A stretch of DNA of 64,000 nt, taken from assembly GCF_004006015.1 (NCBI RefSeq), contig NZ_CP034766.1, forward strand, positions 2,823,001 to 2,887,000. Direction: 5' to 3'. The notes beneath the pieces were generated by a model that made no database searches, was not told the origin of the DNA, and saw only the letters and a program-made list of their open reading frames with translations. Position numbers and translations under genes: made by a program. Source of the stretch: Rhodococcus sp. X156 (GTDB lineage Bacteria > Actinomycetota > Actinomycetes > Mycobacteriales > Mycobacteriaceae). Of the stretch, positions 27,915 through 38,875 are shown piece by piece; the stretch's first letter is position 1, and every line of letters begins with the position of its first letter.

Positions 27915-29348
27915 CTAGTCCAGGTCGTCGTGGCCCATCAGCTGGCGGCCGGTCTCGGTGATCGACCCGGACAGCGACGGGTACACCGAGAACGTCTGGG
28001 CCAGGTCGGTGACGGTGAGGTGGTGCTGCACGGCCAGCGCGATGGGCAGGATCAGCTCCGACGCCACCGGGGCCACCACCACGCCGCCGATGACCACGCC
28101 GGTGGAGGGCCGGCAGAACAGCTTGACGAAGCCGCGGCGCAGGCCCTGCATCTTGGCGCGCGGGTTGGTGGCCAGCGGCAGCAGCACGGTGCGCGCGGCC
28201 ACCTCGCCGGCGTCGATCGCGTTCTGGCTGATGCCCACCGTCGCCAGCTCCGGCCGGGTGAACACCGCCGAGGCCACGGTCTTGAGCTTGATGGGCAGCA
28301 CGCCCTCGCCGAGGGCGTGCCACATGGCGGTGCGGCCCTGCATCGCGGCCACGGAGGCCAGCGGCAGCAGGCCGGTGCAGTCGCCGGCGGCGTAGATGCC
28401 CGGCACCTGGGTGCGGGAGACCCGGTCCACCGGGATGTAGCCGCCCCGGTTGAGCTGCAGGCCGACCTGCTCCAGGCCCAGGCCTGCGGTGTTGGGCACG
28501 GAGCCCACCGTCATCAGGGCGTGGCTGCCCTCCACCGTGCGACCGTCGGCCATCACCACCCGAACCCCGGACTCGGTGCGCTCCACCGTCTCGGCGCGGG
28601 CCTCCTTGACCAGGGTGACGCCGCGCTCGGCGAGCACCGCCTCCAGCACCGCGGCGGCGTCGGCGTCCTCCCCGGGCAGCACGCGGTCGCGGCTGGAGAC
28701 CAGGGTGACCTTGACGCCCATCTCGGTGTAGGCGGAGACGAACTCCGCGCCGGTCACGCCGGAGCCGACCACGATGAGGTGCTCGGGCAGCTCGGTGAGG
28801 TCGTAGATCTGGCGCCAGTCCAGGATCCGCTCGCCGTCGGGCACCGCACCGGGCAGCACCCGGGGACGGGCGCCGGTGGCCAGCAGCACCACGTCGGCGT
28901 CGAGCACCTCGGCCTCGCCCTCCTCGGGCGGGGTCACGTTGCCCTCCGCGTCCAGCCGCTCCACCGCGACCCGGTGCGTGGCCAGGCCGGGGACGTCGTC
29001 CACCAGGCGCGCGCGGCCGCGGATGAGCTCCACACCCTCGCGCTGCAGGCGCACCCGGATGTCGGCCGACTGGGCCAGGGCGAGGGACTTCACCCGGCCG
29101 TGCACCACGGGCACGGCCACCGCGGCCTCGTCCAGGTCGATCTGCACGCCCAGGTCCGCCGCGCGCCGCAGGTCGGTGCGCACGCCGGCAGAGGAGATGA
29201 ACGTCTTGGAGGGCACGCAGTCGTAGAGCACGCAGGCCCCGCCGAGGCCCTCGGCCTCCACGACCACCACGTCGGCGCCGTACTGCGCCGCCACGAGTGC
29301 CGCCTCGTACCCGGCAGGGCCACCACCGATGATCACGATGCGGGTCAC
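27915..29348 (-). CDS. lpdA: LpdA-type flavoprotein disulfide reductase / NAD(P)H quinone reductase
   Basis: 477 residues, pyridine nucleotide-disulfide oxidoreductase fold. FAD-binding IGGGPAGYEAAL at 7-18, second dinucleotide motif VVGSGVTGAEF, and YAAGDCTG. A CxxxxC pair is present (Cys39 and Cys44 in GGACVLYDCVPSK), but the C-terminal His-Pro/Glu dyad of lipoamide dehydrogenases is replaced by SVYPSLSGSITE. M. tuberculosis LpdA, the syntenic homologue, is known as a quinone reductase rather than a lipoamide dehydrogenase. GTG 29348 follows a GGAGGAACCA Shine-Dalgarno. Confidence 0.88.
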   Translation of the reverse strand: MTRIVIIGGGPAGYEAALVAAQYGADVVVVEAEGLGGACVLYDCVPSKTFISSAGVRTDLRRAADLGVQIDLDEAAVAVPVVHGRVKSLALAQSADIRVRLQREGVELIRGRARLVDDVPGLATHRVAVERLDAEGNVTPPEEGEAEVLDADVVLLATGARPRVLPGAVPDGERILDWRQIYDLTELPEHLIVVGSGVTGAEFVSAYTEMGVKVTLVSSRDRVLPGEDADAAAVLEAVLAERGVTLVKEARAETVERTESGVRVVMADGRTVEGSHALMTVGSVPNTAGLGLEQVGLQLNRGGYIPVDRVSRTQVPGIYAAGDCTGLLPLASVAAMQGRTAMWHALGEGVLPIKLKTVASAVFTRPELATVGISQNAIDAGEVAARTVLLPLATNPRAKMQGLRRGFVKLFCRPSTGVVIGGVVVAPVASELILPIALAVQHHLTVTDLAQTFSVYPSLSGSITETGRQLMGHDDLD

Positions 29349-29471
29349 TGGTTCCTCCAAGCTTGGTGATGCTCGATGCCCACGTCGGGGCCCGGTAGGA
29401 CCAAGGGACGCGGGTTTGACGGCACCCACGGTATCGCCTGCACCGATGACGGCTGCGCCACACCGCGCGGC

Positions 29472-29477
29472 TACGCT
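29472..29477 (+). promoter_or_regulatory. Putative -10 of the gamma-glutamylcyclotransferase-like gene (leaderless)
   Basis: TACGCT lies 7 nt before GTG 29485, the same spacing seen before gtrA and accD. Confidence 0.4.
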
Positions 29478-29484
29478 CTTGTCC

Positions 29485-29952
29485 GTGCCGATCTACGCCG
29501 CCTACGGCTCCAACATGGACCCGGAGCAGATGATGCAGCGGGCCCCCCACTCCCCCATGGCGGGCACCGGCTGGTTGCCCGGCTGGCGGCTCACCTTCGC
29601 CGGCGAGGACCTGGGCTGGGAGGGCGCGCTGGCCACGGTGGTGGAGGACCCCGACTCCCAGGTCTTCGTGGTGCTCTACGACATGAGCCCCGACGACGAG
29701 GAGAGCCTGGACCGCTGGGAGGGCGCCGAGCTGGGCATCCACCGCAAGCTGCGGCTGCGGGTGCAGACCCTCACCGGCTCGGTGCTGGCGTGGCTGTACG
29801 TCATCGACGCCTACGAGGGCGGACTGCCCTCGGCCCGCTACCTGGGCGTGATGGCTGACGCCGCCTACGCCGCCGGCGCTCCGGTGGACTACGTGCACGC
29901 CCTGCGCACCCGGCCCAGCCGCAACGTCGGCCCCGGCACCAAGAGCGACTAG
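29485..29952 (+). CDS. Gamma-glutamylcyclotransferase-like fold protein
   Basis: 155 residues. The IYAAYGSNMDPEQM opening is the substrate-loop signature (YGSN) of the gamma-glutamylcyclotransferase/AIG2-like fold; an acidic residue in WEGAELG may be the catalytic Glu. The family acts on gamma-glutamyl amines or amino acids, but the substrate is not clear. It is the positional homologue of Rv3304, next to lpdA. Its stop overlaps the stop of the convergent amidohydrolase in CTAG. Confidence 0.8.
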   Translation: MPIYAAYGSNMDPEQMMQRAPHSPMAGTGWLPGWRLTFAGEDLGWEGALATVVEDPDSQVFVVLYDMSPDDEESLDRWEGAELGIHRKLRLRVQTLTGSVLAWLYVIDAYEGGLPSARYLGVMADAAYAAGAPVDYVHALRTRPSRNVGPGTKSD

Positions 29953-31211
29953 CCCGCCTGGCCCTCGGACTCCGGGGTGCCCGCGGGACCGCGACCGTCC
30001 GGGCCTGCCGCCCAGGTCTGCAGCGTGGTGTGCACCAGCAGGCGCACCCCCACCTCCAGCGCCCGCTCGTCGATCTCGAAGGTGGGCTGGTGCAGGTCCA
30101 GCTGTGCGCCGGTGCCCGACCACACGCCCAGCCGGGCCAGCGCGCCGGGCACGTGCTCGAGGTACCAGGCGAAGTCCTCGCCGCCGGAGGACTGGACCGT
30201 GGCGCACACCGCCTGCTCGCCCAGCCCCTGCGTGACCGCCTCGCGCAGCAGCCGCGCCGAGTCCACGTCGTTGACCACCGGGGGCACGCCACGCCGGTAG
30301 TCCAGCTCGTAGGTGACACCGGTGGGGGCCAGCAGCGACGCCACGATCTCCGAGACCACCGACTTCAGCGTCGCCCAGGTCTCCCGGTCGCCGGTGCGCA
30401 GCGTCCCGCGCAGCACGCCGCCCTGCGGGATGGCGTTGGGCGCGTCGCCGGCGTGCACCGCGCCCCACACCAGCACCGACGCCGACCGGGGGTCCAGCCG
30501 GCGGGTCAGCATCATCGGCAGCCCGGTGATGACCATGCCCAGGGCGTGCACCAGGTCAGCGGTGAGGTGCGGCCGGGCGGTGTGCCCGCCGGGTGAGCGC
30601 ACGGTCAGCTCGATGCGGTCCGCGGCGGAGGTGAGCGCACCGGCGCGCACCCCCACCTGCCCGACGGCCACGTGCGGGTCGCAGTGCAGGGCGTAGATGC
30701 GGGAGACGCCGTCCAGCCAGCCGGCGGCGATGACGTCCAGCGCGCCGCCGGGCATCACCTCCTCCGCGGGCTGGAACAGCACCCGCACCCGGCCGGGCAG
30801 GGCGGGTGCCGCGGCCAGCGCCAGCGCGGTGCCGAGCAGGATCGCGGTGTGCGCGTCGTGCCCGCAGGCGTGCATCACCCCGTCCACCGTCGAGCGGTAC
30901 GGCGACTGCACCAGCTCCTGCACCGGCAGCGCGTCCATGTCCGCCCGCAGCGCGACCAGCGGCCCAGGGGCGTCGGGGTCGCCGATGTCGCAGGCCAGCC
31001 CGGTGCCCGAGGGCAGGGTGCGCGGGTGCAGCCCGGCCGCCCGCAGCCGCTCGGCGACGTAGGCGGTGGTGTCCACCTCGTGGCGGGACAGCTCGGGGTG
31101 GGCGTGCAGGTGCCGGCGCCAGCGCACGAGCTCGTCGCGGCCGGTGAGCAGCCAGTCCTCCAGCCAGGCCGGGACGGCCGGGGAGGTGGCCCGCTCAGGC
31201 ATTCCCGTCAA
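29949..31211 (-). CDS. M20D family amidohydrolase (N-acyl-amino-acid type)
   Basis: 420 residues, two-domain metallopeptidase fold. Metal-binding motifs are RRHLHAHPELS, MHACGHDAH, FQPAEEVMPGG and the late ledge GGEDFAWYLEHVPGALARLG. Enzymes of this subfamily (hippurate hydrolase, IAA-amino acid hydrolase, AmiA/AmiB of mycobacteria) remove acyl groups from amino acids; the substrate here is unknown. ATG 31211 overlaps the end of the enoyl-CoA hydratase gene by 17 nt; ATG 31202 is an alternative start. Confidence 0.88.
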   Translation of the reverse strand: MTGMPERATSPAVPAWLEDWLLTGRDELVRWRRHLHAHPELSRHEVDTTAYVAERLRAAGLHPRTLPSGTGLACDIGDPDAPGPLVALRADMDALPVQELVQSPYRSTVDGVMHACGHDAHTAILLGTALALAAAPALPGRVRVLFQPAEEVMPGGALDVIAAGWLDGVSRIYALHCDPHVAVGQVGVRAGALTSAADRIELTVRSPGGHTARPHLTADLVHALGMVITGLPMMLTRRLDPRSASVLVWGAVHAGDAPNAIPQGGVLRGTLRTGDRETWATLKSVVSEIVASLLAPTGVTYELDYRRGVPPVVNDVDSARLLREAVTQGLGEQAVCATVQSSGGEDFAWYLEHVPGALARLGVWSGTGAQLDLHQPTFEIDERALEVGVRLLVHTTLQTWAAGPDGRGPAGTPESEGQAG

Positions 31212-31893
31212 AGGAGATCGTGGCCTCGGCGGTGAGCGCGGCTGCGGCCGGGCCGTACATCACCTGCTTGATGGCGCCCAGGGTGTCGCCGCGCTTGCCC
31301 ACCAGCGCCTGCGCCCGGGCCATGGCCCGCTCCAGCACCTGCTCCTGGCCGACGGCCTCGTCCACGATCCCCGCAGCGGCCGCGTCGGCTCCGCCGTAGC
31401 GCCGTCCGGTGGTCATCGCGGTGTGCGCGGTGGCCTTGGACAGCCGGGCCTGCAGCAGCGCCGCCATGCCGGGGGTGAACGGGATGTTGATGTCCACCTC
31501 GGGCAGGCAGAAGAAGCCACGGTCGGCGCGCATGACCTTCTCGTCGTGGGCCACGGCGAGCATGCCGCCGCCGGCGAAGGCGTGTCCCTGCACGGCGGCC
31601 ACGGTGGCCATCGGCAGCAGCAGCACGCGGGCGAACAGCGACTGGATGGTGCCCACGTAGGACGAGGTCTGGTCGAGGTGGCCGGCGAGCCAGTCGAGGT
31701 CCAGCCCGTTGGAGTAGAACTTGCCGGTGCCGGTGGTGACCAGCGCAGCGTTGCCGGTGGAGGCCTCCACCTCGTCCAGCAGTGCGTGCACCTGGGCGAG
31801 GAAGTCGGGGCTGAACCGGTTCTCGGTGTCGGCAGCACCCTCCTCGCCGAGGTTGAGCACGAACACGTCGCCGTCACGCTGCAGGTAGGGCAC
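31195..31893 (-). CDS. Enoyl-CoA hydratase/isomerase family protein
   Basis: 232 residues, crotonase fold but shorter than canonical hydratases (about 260). The oxyanion-hole Gly region is QGHAFAGGGMLAVAHDEKVM (about 101-120). The classical hydratase Glu pair is not obvious; LPEVDINIPFTPGM resembles delta3,delta2-enoyl-CoA isomerases, so isomerase is as likely as hydratase. GTG 31893 has GAGGAG upstream. It overlaps the amidohydrolase gene and is probably cotranscribed. Confidence 0.82.
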   Translation of the reverse strand: MPYLQRDGDVFVLNLGEEGAADTENRFSPDFLAQVHALLDEVEASTGNAALVTTGTGKFYSNGLDLDWLAGHLDQTSSYVGTIQSLFARVLLLPMATVAAVQGHAFAGGGMLAVAHDEKVMRADRGFFCLPEVDINIPFTPGMAALLQARLSKATAHTAMTTGRRYGGADAAAAGIVDEAVGQEQVLERAMARAQALVGKRGDTLGAIKQVMYGPAAAALTAEATISFDGNA

Positions 31894-31994
31894 ACCGACT
31901 CCTCTGGGATAGGGACATTCCCGCAGACGGTATCGCCCCGCGGTGGCGACGCTCCTGCCGCAGTCCCCGCTCAGGGTGGGGCAGACTCTGCGCC

Positions 31995-32942
31995 ATGGTG
32001 ATCAAGCGCAGCCGAGGGGCCACCAGCGACGGTTCCTCCACCGCCCACCCGGGAGAGTCGTTGCACTTCTACTCCGTGCGCAGCGGCGACGGCACCGTGG
32101 TGGAGGCGTGGACCAACGACGCCGACGGGCCCACGGTGCTGCTGGCCAACGGCCTGGGCACCAACCCGCACGTGTGGCCGTCGCTGCTGCGCAAGGACTG
32201 CGGGGTGCGGGTGATCTCCTGGAACCACCGGGGCATCGGCGGCTCCGAGCGACCGGCCGACCGTGAGCGAGTCGGCGTGGACACCTTCGTGGAGGACGCG
32301 CTGGCGGTGCTGGACGACGCGGGGGTGGAGTCGGCGGTGGTGCTGGGCTGGTCCATCGGGGTGAACACCGCCTTCGAGCTGGCGGTGCGCTTCCCGGAGC
32401 GGGTGCGCGGCATCGTGGCCGTGGCCGGGGTTCCCGGCGGGACGTTCCACGCGATGGGGGCGCCGCTGCGCATTCCCCGGTTCGCGCGGCAGCCGGTGGC
32501 ACGGGCGGTGGCGCGCACGCTGCAGACCGTGGGCCCGGCGGTGAGCCCGGTGCTGCGCCAGCTGCGGCTGGGCCCGCTGGCCACCAAGGCCCTGCAGCAC
32601 AGCGGCTTCATGCTTCCCGGTGCAGACCCTGCGGTGGTGCGCCGGGCGGTGCACACCTACCTGGAGACCCCGCTGCAGTGGGGCATGCACCTGGCGCGCT
32701 CCGCCGACGAGCACACCCGGGTGTCGCTGAGCAAGGTCGCGGTGCCCACGGTGTTCATCGCCGGCACGCACGACGTGCTGGCCTCGGCCAAGGACATGCG
32801 CAGCGCCGCGAACCGCATCCCCGGCGCGCAGTACGTGGAGCTGAACGCCTCGCACTTCATCCCGATGGAGCGCCCGGACACGGTGCTGCGGCACCTGCGC
32901 GAGGTGGTCGAGCTCACCGAGGCAGAGCGGTCCACCGGCTGA
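31995..32942 (+). CDS. Alpha/beta hydrolase
   Basis: 315 residues. The oxyanion region LLANGLGTNPHVW, the SWNHRGIGGSERP loop and the nucleophile elbow VLGWSIGVN (Ser at about 119) define a serine alpha/beta hydrolase; Asp in AGTHDVLA and His in NASHFIPME complete the triad. The substrate is unknown. CAGACT at 31982-31987 lies 7 nt before the ATG and may be the -10 of a leaderless mRNA. Convergent with the small zinc-ribbon gene. Confidence 0.84.
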   Translation: MVIKRSRGATSDGSSTAHPGESLHFYSVRSGDGTVVEAWTNDADGPTVLLANGLGTNPHVWPSLLRKDCGVRVISWNHRGIGGSERPADRERVGVDTFVEDALAVLDDAGVESAVVLGWSIGVNTAFELAVRFPERVRGIVAVAGVPGGTFHAMGAPLRIPRFARQPVARAVARTLQTVGPAVSPVLRQLRLGPLATKALQHSGFMLPGADPAVVRRAVHTYLETPLQWGMHLARSADEHTRVSLSKVAVPTVFIAGTHDVLASAKDMRSAANRIPGAQYVELNASHFIPMERPDTVLRHLREVVELTEAERSTG

Positions 32943-32958
32943 CCAGCAGCTGCTGCGC

Positions 32959-33162
32959 CTAGCTGCCGCTCAGTGCCTCCACCCGGCGCAGGAACGCCCG
33001 CATCCGCAGGTGCTCAGCCAGGCTGTCGCGGTGCTCGCCGCAGGCGACCCACACCTTCTCCCGCTCTGGGGTGTGCACCTTCGGGTTGTTCCACACCACG
33101 GCCCACGTCGCGGCCTCTCGGCACCCCTTGGCCGAGCACACCGCACGCTGTTCCTGGTCCAC
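32959..33162 (-). CDS. Small conserved actinobacterial protein, putative zinc-ribbon
   Basis: 67 residues. CSAKGC near the N terminus and CGEHRDSL some 27 residues later give a possible Cys/Cys/Cys/His metal site, separated by the AATWAVVWNNPKVHTPEREKVWVA core. I recognise the pattern from short conserved actinobacterial proteins sometimes mislabelled acetone carboxylase. No function is known. It lies tail to tail with the hydrolase gene, and 62 bp separate its start from the divergent flavin reductase gene. Confidence 0.72.
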   Translation of the reverse strand: MDQEQRAVCSAKGCREAATWAVVWNNPKVHTPEREKVWVACGEHRDSLAEHLRMRAFLRRVEALSGS

Positions 33163-33224
33163 GGGCGCCAGTGTGGCAGGGGTCCGCCGCGCACGGGCTC
33201 GGCGGGCTGCGAGACGATGAGCCC

Positions 33225-33728
33225 ATGACAGCTGACAACGATGGTGGCGCCGCGTTCGAGACCCTGGTCGGGCAGCTGAACTACCCGATGTTCGTGGTGA
33301 CCACCGCCGTTGCCGGTCACCGCTCGGGCTGCCTGGTCGGCTTCGCCACCCAGGTGAGCATCGAGCCGCGTCGCTTCCTGGTCGGGCTGTCCAACAAGAA
33401 CCACACCTACCGGGTCGCCGCCGAGGCCACGCACCTGGCGGTGCACGTGCTCTCCCCCGCCGACCGCGAGCTGGCCCGCCTCTTCGGCTCCACCACCGGC
33501 GACGAGGTGGACAAGTTCGCCGACTGCGCCTGGCACGAGGGGCCGGAGGGACTGCCGATCCTGGACGGCGCCACCGCCTGGTTCAGCGGACGCATCCTGG
33601 AGCGGCTGCCGCTCGGCGACCACGTCGCCCACCTGCTGGAGCCGGAGTCCGGCAGCGTCGCCGAGGAGATCGGCGAGCTGGTCACCTTCGGCGACGTCAA
33701 GGACCTGGAGCCCGGTCACGACGCGTGA
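33225..33728 (+). CDS. Flavin reductase-like FMN-binding protein
   Basis: 167 residues. NYPMFVVTTAVAGHRSGCLVGFATQVSIEPRRFLVGLSNKN-type sequence, spanning residues about 18-58, is the FMN-binding core of the flavin reductase-like split-barrel family, which supplies reduced flavin to monooxygenases. No monooxygenase gene is adjacent, so its partner is unknown. ATG 33225. Confidence 0.85.
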   Translation: MTADNDGGAAFETLVGQLNYPMFVVTTAVAGHRSGCLVGFATQVSIEPRRFLVGLSNKNHTYRVAAEATHLAVHVLSPADRELARLFGSTTGDEVDKFADCAWHEGPEGLPILDGATAWFSGRILERLPLGDHVAHLLEPESGSVAEEIGELVTFGDVKDLEPGHDA

Positions 33729-33749
33729 GCAGGCCCCGGCCCTGCCCGG

Positions 33750-34511
33750 CTAGGTGATGGTGATGCCGCCGTCCACGGCCAGCGTCTGCCCGGTGACGTA
33801 GCCGCCGGCGCTGCTGGCCAGGAACAGCACCGCAGCAGCGAGCTCCTCAGGGTCGCCCATCCGGCCGGCCAGCATCCGGGGCTGCTGGGAGCTCAGGTAC
33901 TCCGGGGCGTAGGCGTCGGTCATCTCCGACTCGAAGAACCCCGGAGCGATGGCGTTCACGCGAATGCCCTTGCGCCCGGTCCACTGCTGGGCCAGGTCAC
34001 GGGTCAGCCCGATCAGTCCTGCCTTGCTCGCGGCGTAGGCGGCCTGCGGCAGCCCAGCGGTGGTCAGGCCCAGGATGCTGCTGATGTTCACGATGCTGCT
34101 ACCCGGCTGCATCACCCGTCCGCACGCCTGTGCCATCCAGTAGCAGCCGTTGAGGTTCACGTCGATGACCTGGCGGAACTGCTCCGGGGTCTCCTTGGTG
34201 GCGGGTACCGCGGTGCCGATCCCGGCGTTGTTGACCAGCACGTCCACCCGGCCGAACTCCGCCATCGCCGCGTCCACCAAGGCCTGGCAGTCCTCCGGCC
34301 TGGCGACGTCGGTGGCCACCGCGATCGCGCGCCGGCCGTTGGCCTCCACCATCGCCTTGGTGGACTCCAGCCGGTCGACCCGGCGTGCACCCAGCGCGGT
34401 GTCGGCCCCCGCCTCCGACAGCGCCTTGGCAAAGGCCACGCCGAGACCTGCGGACGCGCCCGTGATGACGGCGACCTTGCCGTCGAGGCGGAATCGGTCG
34501 AGGACGGACAT
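33750..34511 (-). CDS. Short-chain dehydrogenase/reductase (FabG-like)
   Basis: 253 residues, classical SDR. TGASAGLGVAFA (about 18-29) binds NAD(P); NNAGIG, the catalytic Ser in VNISSILG, and YAASK (Tyr/Lys) are present; the end reads YVTGQTLAVDGGI, as usual. It reduces or oxidises an unknown alcohol/ketone. ATG 34511 has a GGAGGAAAC Shine-Dalgarno. Divergent from the aquaporin gene across 218 bp, in which no clear promoter is seen. Confidence 0.9.
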   Translation of the reverse strand: MSVLDRFRLDGKVAVITGASAGLGVAFAKALSEAGADTALGARRVDRLESTKAMVEANGRRAIAVATDVARPEDCQALVDAAMAEFGRVDVLVNNAGIGTAVPATKETPEQFRQVIDVNLNGCYWMAQACGRVMQPGSSIVNISSILGLTTAGLPQAAYAASKAGLIGLTRDLAQQWTGRKGIRVNAIAPGFFESEMTDAYAPEYLSSQQPRMLAGRMGDPEELAAAVLFLASSAGGYVTGQTLAVDGGITIT

Positions 34512-34729
34512 GTTTCCTCCGGAGGACGAAGCGACAGTGGACAAGCCGGGCCGTACCCACCGCGAAGGGCACGTAGCGGGCACGTCACCACCATCCTTGC
34601 GCAGCCCGGAACACCACTGCGCCTTGGGCGCCACGCCGGTGGCGGTGGACAGTGCCGGTGACCTGGGCCACTCTGGACACACCGGCTCCGTGCCACGCGC
34701 GGACCCCCGCCCTCGCCCGGAGGTGCACG

Positions 34730-35542
34730 ATGGATCCACGCAAGCTGTTCGCGGAGCTGCTCGGCACGGCGCTCCTGGTCTTCTTCGCAGTCGGGGTGGC
34801 CACGCTGTCGCTCGGCTTCGGTCTCACCGGTACCTCGCCGTCGGCCGGCATCGTGGCCACCGCGCTGACCTTCGGCCTGGTCCTGCTGGTGCTGGTCTAC
34901 TCCCTCGGCACCATCTCCGGCTGCCACGTCAACCCGGCCGTCACCATCGGCTTCCTGGCCGCTGGTCGCATCGGGATCACCGAGGCCATCGGCTACTGGA
35001 TCGCCCAGTTCATCGGCGGCATCATCGGCGCCCTGGTGCTGTGGGCGATGTTCGAGGCCTCACCGGCCTACGACCGGGAGACCGTCGGCCTCGGCGCCGA
35101 CGGGTTCGGAGCCGAGTCGCTGATCCTGGTCAACGGCTGGGGCGCGTTCCTGGCCGAGGTAGTGCTGACCTTCCTGTTCGTGCTGGTGGTGCTGACCGTC
35201 ACCCGCAGGTCAGCGTGGCCGCAGCTCGGCGGGGTGGCCATCGGCTTCGCCCTCACCACGGTGCACCTCATCGGCATCCCGATCACCGGCACCTCGGTGA
35301 ACCCTGCCCGCAGCCTCGGCCCCGCCCTCATCGTGGGCGGCCCGGCGCTGAGCCAGCTGTGGCTGTTCATCGTGGCGCCGCTGATCGGCGGAGTGATCGC
35401 CGCGCTGGTCACGCTGTTCCTGTTCCCGGACGAGCGGCGCAGCGCCGAGGCCACCGCCCGGGAGACCCCCGGCGAGCACACGCGGTCGGCCGGCACCACG
35501 GCGCACGACCGGGGCGACAGCTCTCCCGGCGCCACCACCTAG
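34730..35542 (+). CDS. Aquaporin (AqpZ-like MIP family)
   Basis: 270 residues, six transmembrane helices. NPA boxes are CHVNPAVT (about 65-72) and SVNPARSLGPAL; the Ser-Leu after the second box and the His before the first favour a water channel, unlike GlpF of this window, which has Asp. The last 35 residues are hydrophilic. ATG 34730 has GGAGG upstream. Confidence 0.9.
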   Translation: MDPRKLFAELLGTALLVFFAVGVATLSLGFGLTGTSPSAGIVATALTFGLVLLVLVYSLGTISGCHVNPAVTIGFLAAGRIGITEAIGYWIAQFIGGIIGALVLWAMFEASPAYDRETVGLGADGFGAESLILVNGWGAFLAEVVLTFLFVLVVLTVTRRSAWPQLGGVAIGFALTTVHLIGIPITGTSVNPARSLGPALIVGGPALSQLWLFIVAPLIGGVIAALVTLFLFPDERRSAEATARETPGEHTRSAGTTAHDRGDSSPGATT

Positions 35543-35552
35543 CCAGGCGCGG

Positions 35553-36542
35553 CTAGCCGTCGAAGGCGGCCAGGATCTGCTGGGCGGCCAGCGCGGCGGT
35601 GAGCTCACCGTCGCGCACGGCCTGCTCGGTGTCGGCGCGCAGGGCCCGCACCTGCGGGTGGTCGCGCAGCCGGTCCAGCAGCTGCTCGCGCACCATGGTC
35701 CAGGTCCAGTCCACCTGCTGCTGGCTGCGCTTGCGGTCGAGCTCCCCGGCGTCGCGCAGCACCTTCTGGTGGCGCAGCACGGTGTCCCAGAACTCCCGCA
35801 GCCCGGTGCCCTCCAGCGCGCTCGTGGTGAGCACCGGTGGGCGCCACAGCGAGTCCGGTGGGTAGATCAGCCGCAGCGCCCCGGCGAGCTCGCGGGCCGC
35901 GCGCTCGGCGTCCTTGGCGTGGTTGCCGTCGGCCTTGTTCACGCTGACCAGGTCGGCCAGCTCCAGCACACCCTTCTTGATGCCCTGCAGCTGGTCACCG
36001 GTGCGGGCCAGGGTGAGGAAGCAGAAGCAGTCGACCATGTTCGACACGGTCACCTCCGACTGCCCCACCCCGACGGTCTCCACCAGGATCACGTCGAAGC
36101 CCGCGGCCTCCAGGAGCACCATGGTCTCGCGCGTCGCCCGCGCCACCCCACCCAGCGTCCCCGCCGTGGGCGAGGGCCGGATGAACGCCTGGGGGTCGTT
36201 GGCCAGCCGCGTCATCCGCGTCTTGTCGCCCAGGATCGACCCCCCGGTGCGGGTCGAGGACGGGTCGACCGCCAGCACCGCCACCCGGTGCCCGTCGCCG
36301 GTGAGCAGCGTGCCCAGGGCGTCGATGAACGTGGACTTGCCCACGCCGGGCACACCGGTGATGCCGATCCGGTGTGCCCCGCCGGCCTGGGGCAGCAGCT
36401 TCAGCAGCAGCTCCTGCGCCTGCTGCCGGTGATCAGCCCGGGTGGACTCCACCAGGGTGATCGCCCGAGCCAGCTGCGCCCGGTTGCCCCCGGTGATGCC
36501 CTCGGCCAGCGCGTCGACGTCAACGGGCGGACGTGCGCCCAT
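35553..36542 (-). CDS. meaB: Methylmalonyl-CoA mutase-associated GTPase MeaB
   Basis: 329 residues, G3E-family GTPase that guards and reloads the B12 cofactor of methylmalonyl-CoA mutase. P-loop GVPGVGKST at 63-71, [16 protein letters not shown] and the VNKADG base-recognition motif are all present. It starts 2 nt after the mutB stop, last gene of mutA-mutB-meaB. Confidence 0.95.
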   Translation of the reverse strand: MGARPPVDVDALAEGITGGNRAQLARAITLVESTRADHRQQAQELLLKLLPQAGGAHRIGITGVPGVGKSTFIDALGTLLTGDGHRVAVLAVDPSSTRTGGSILGDKTRMTRLANDPQAFIRPSPTAGTLGGVARATRETMVLLEAAGFDVILVETVGVGQSEVTVSNMVDCFCFLTLARTGDQLQGIKKGVLELADLVSVNKADGNHAKDAERAARELAGALRLIYPPDSLWRPPVLTTSALEGTGLREFWDTVLRHQKVLRDAGELDRKRSQQQVDWTWTMVREQLLDRLRDHPQVRALRADTEQAVRDGELTAALAAQQILAAFDG

Positions 36543-36544
36543 GC

Positions 36545-38871
<2,327 letters not shown>

Positions 38872-38875
<4 letters not shown>

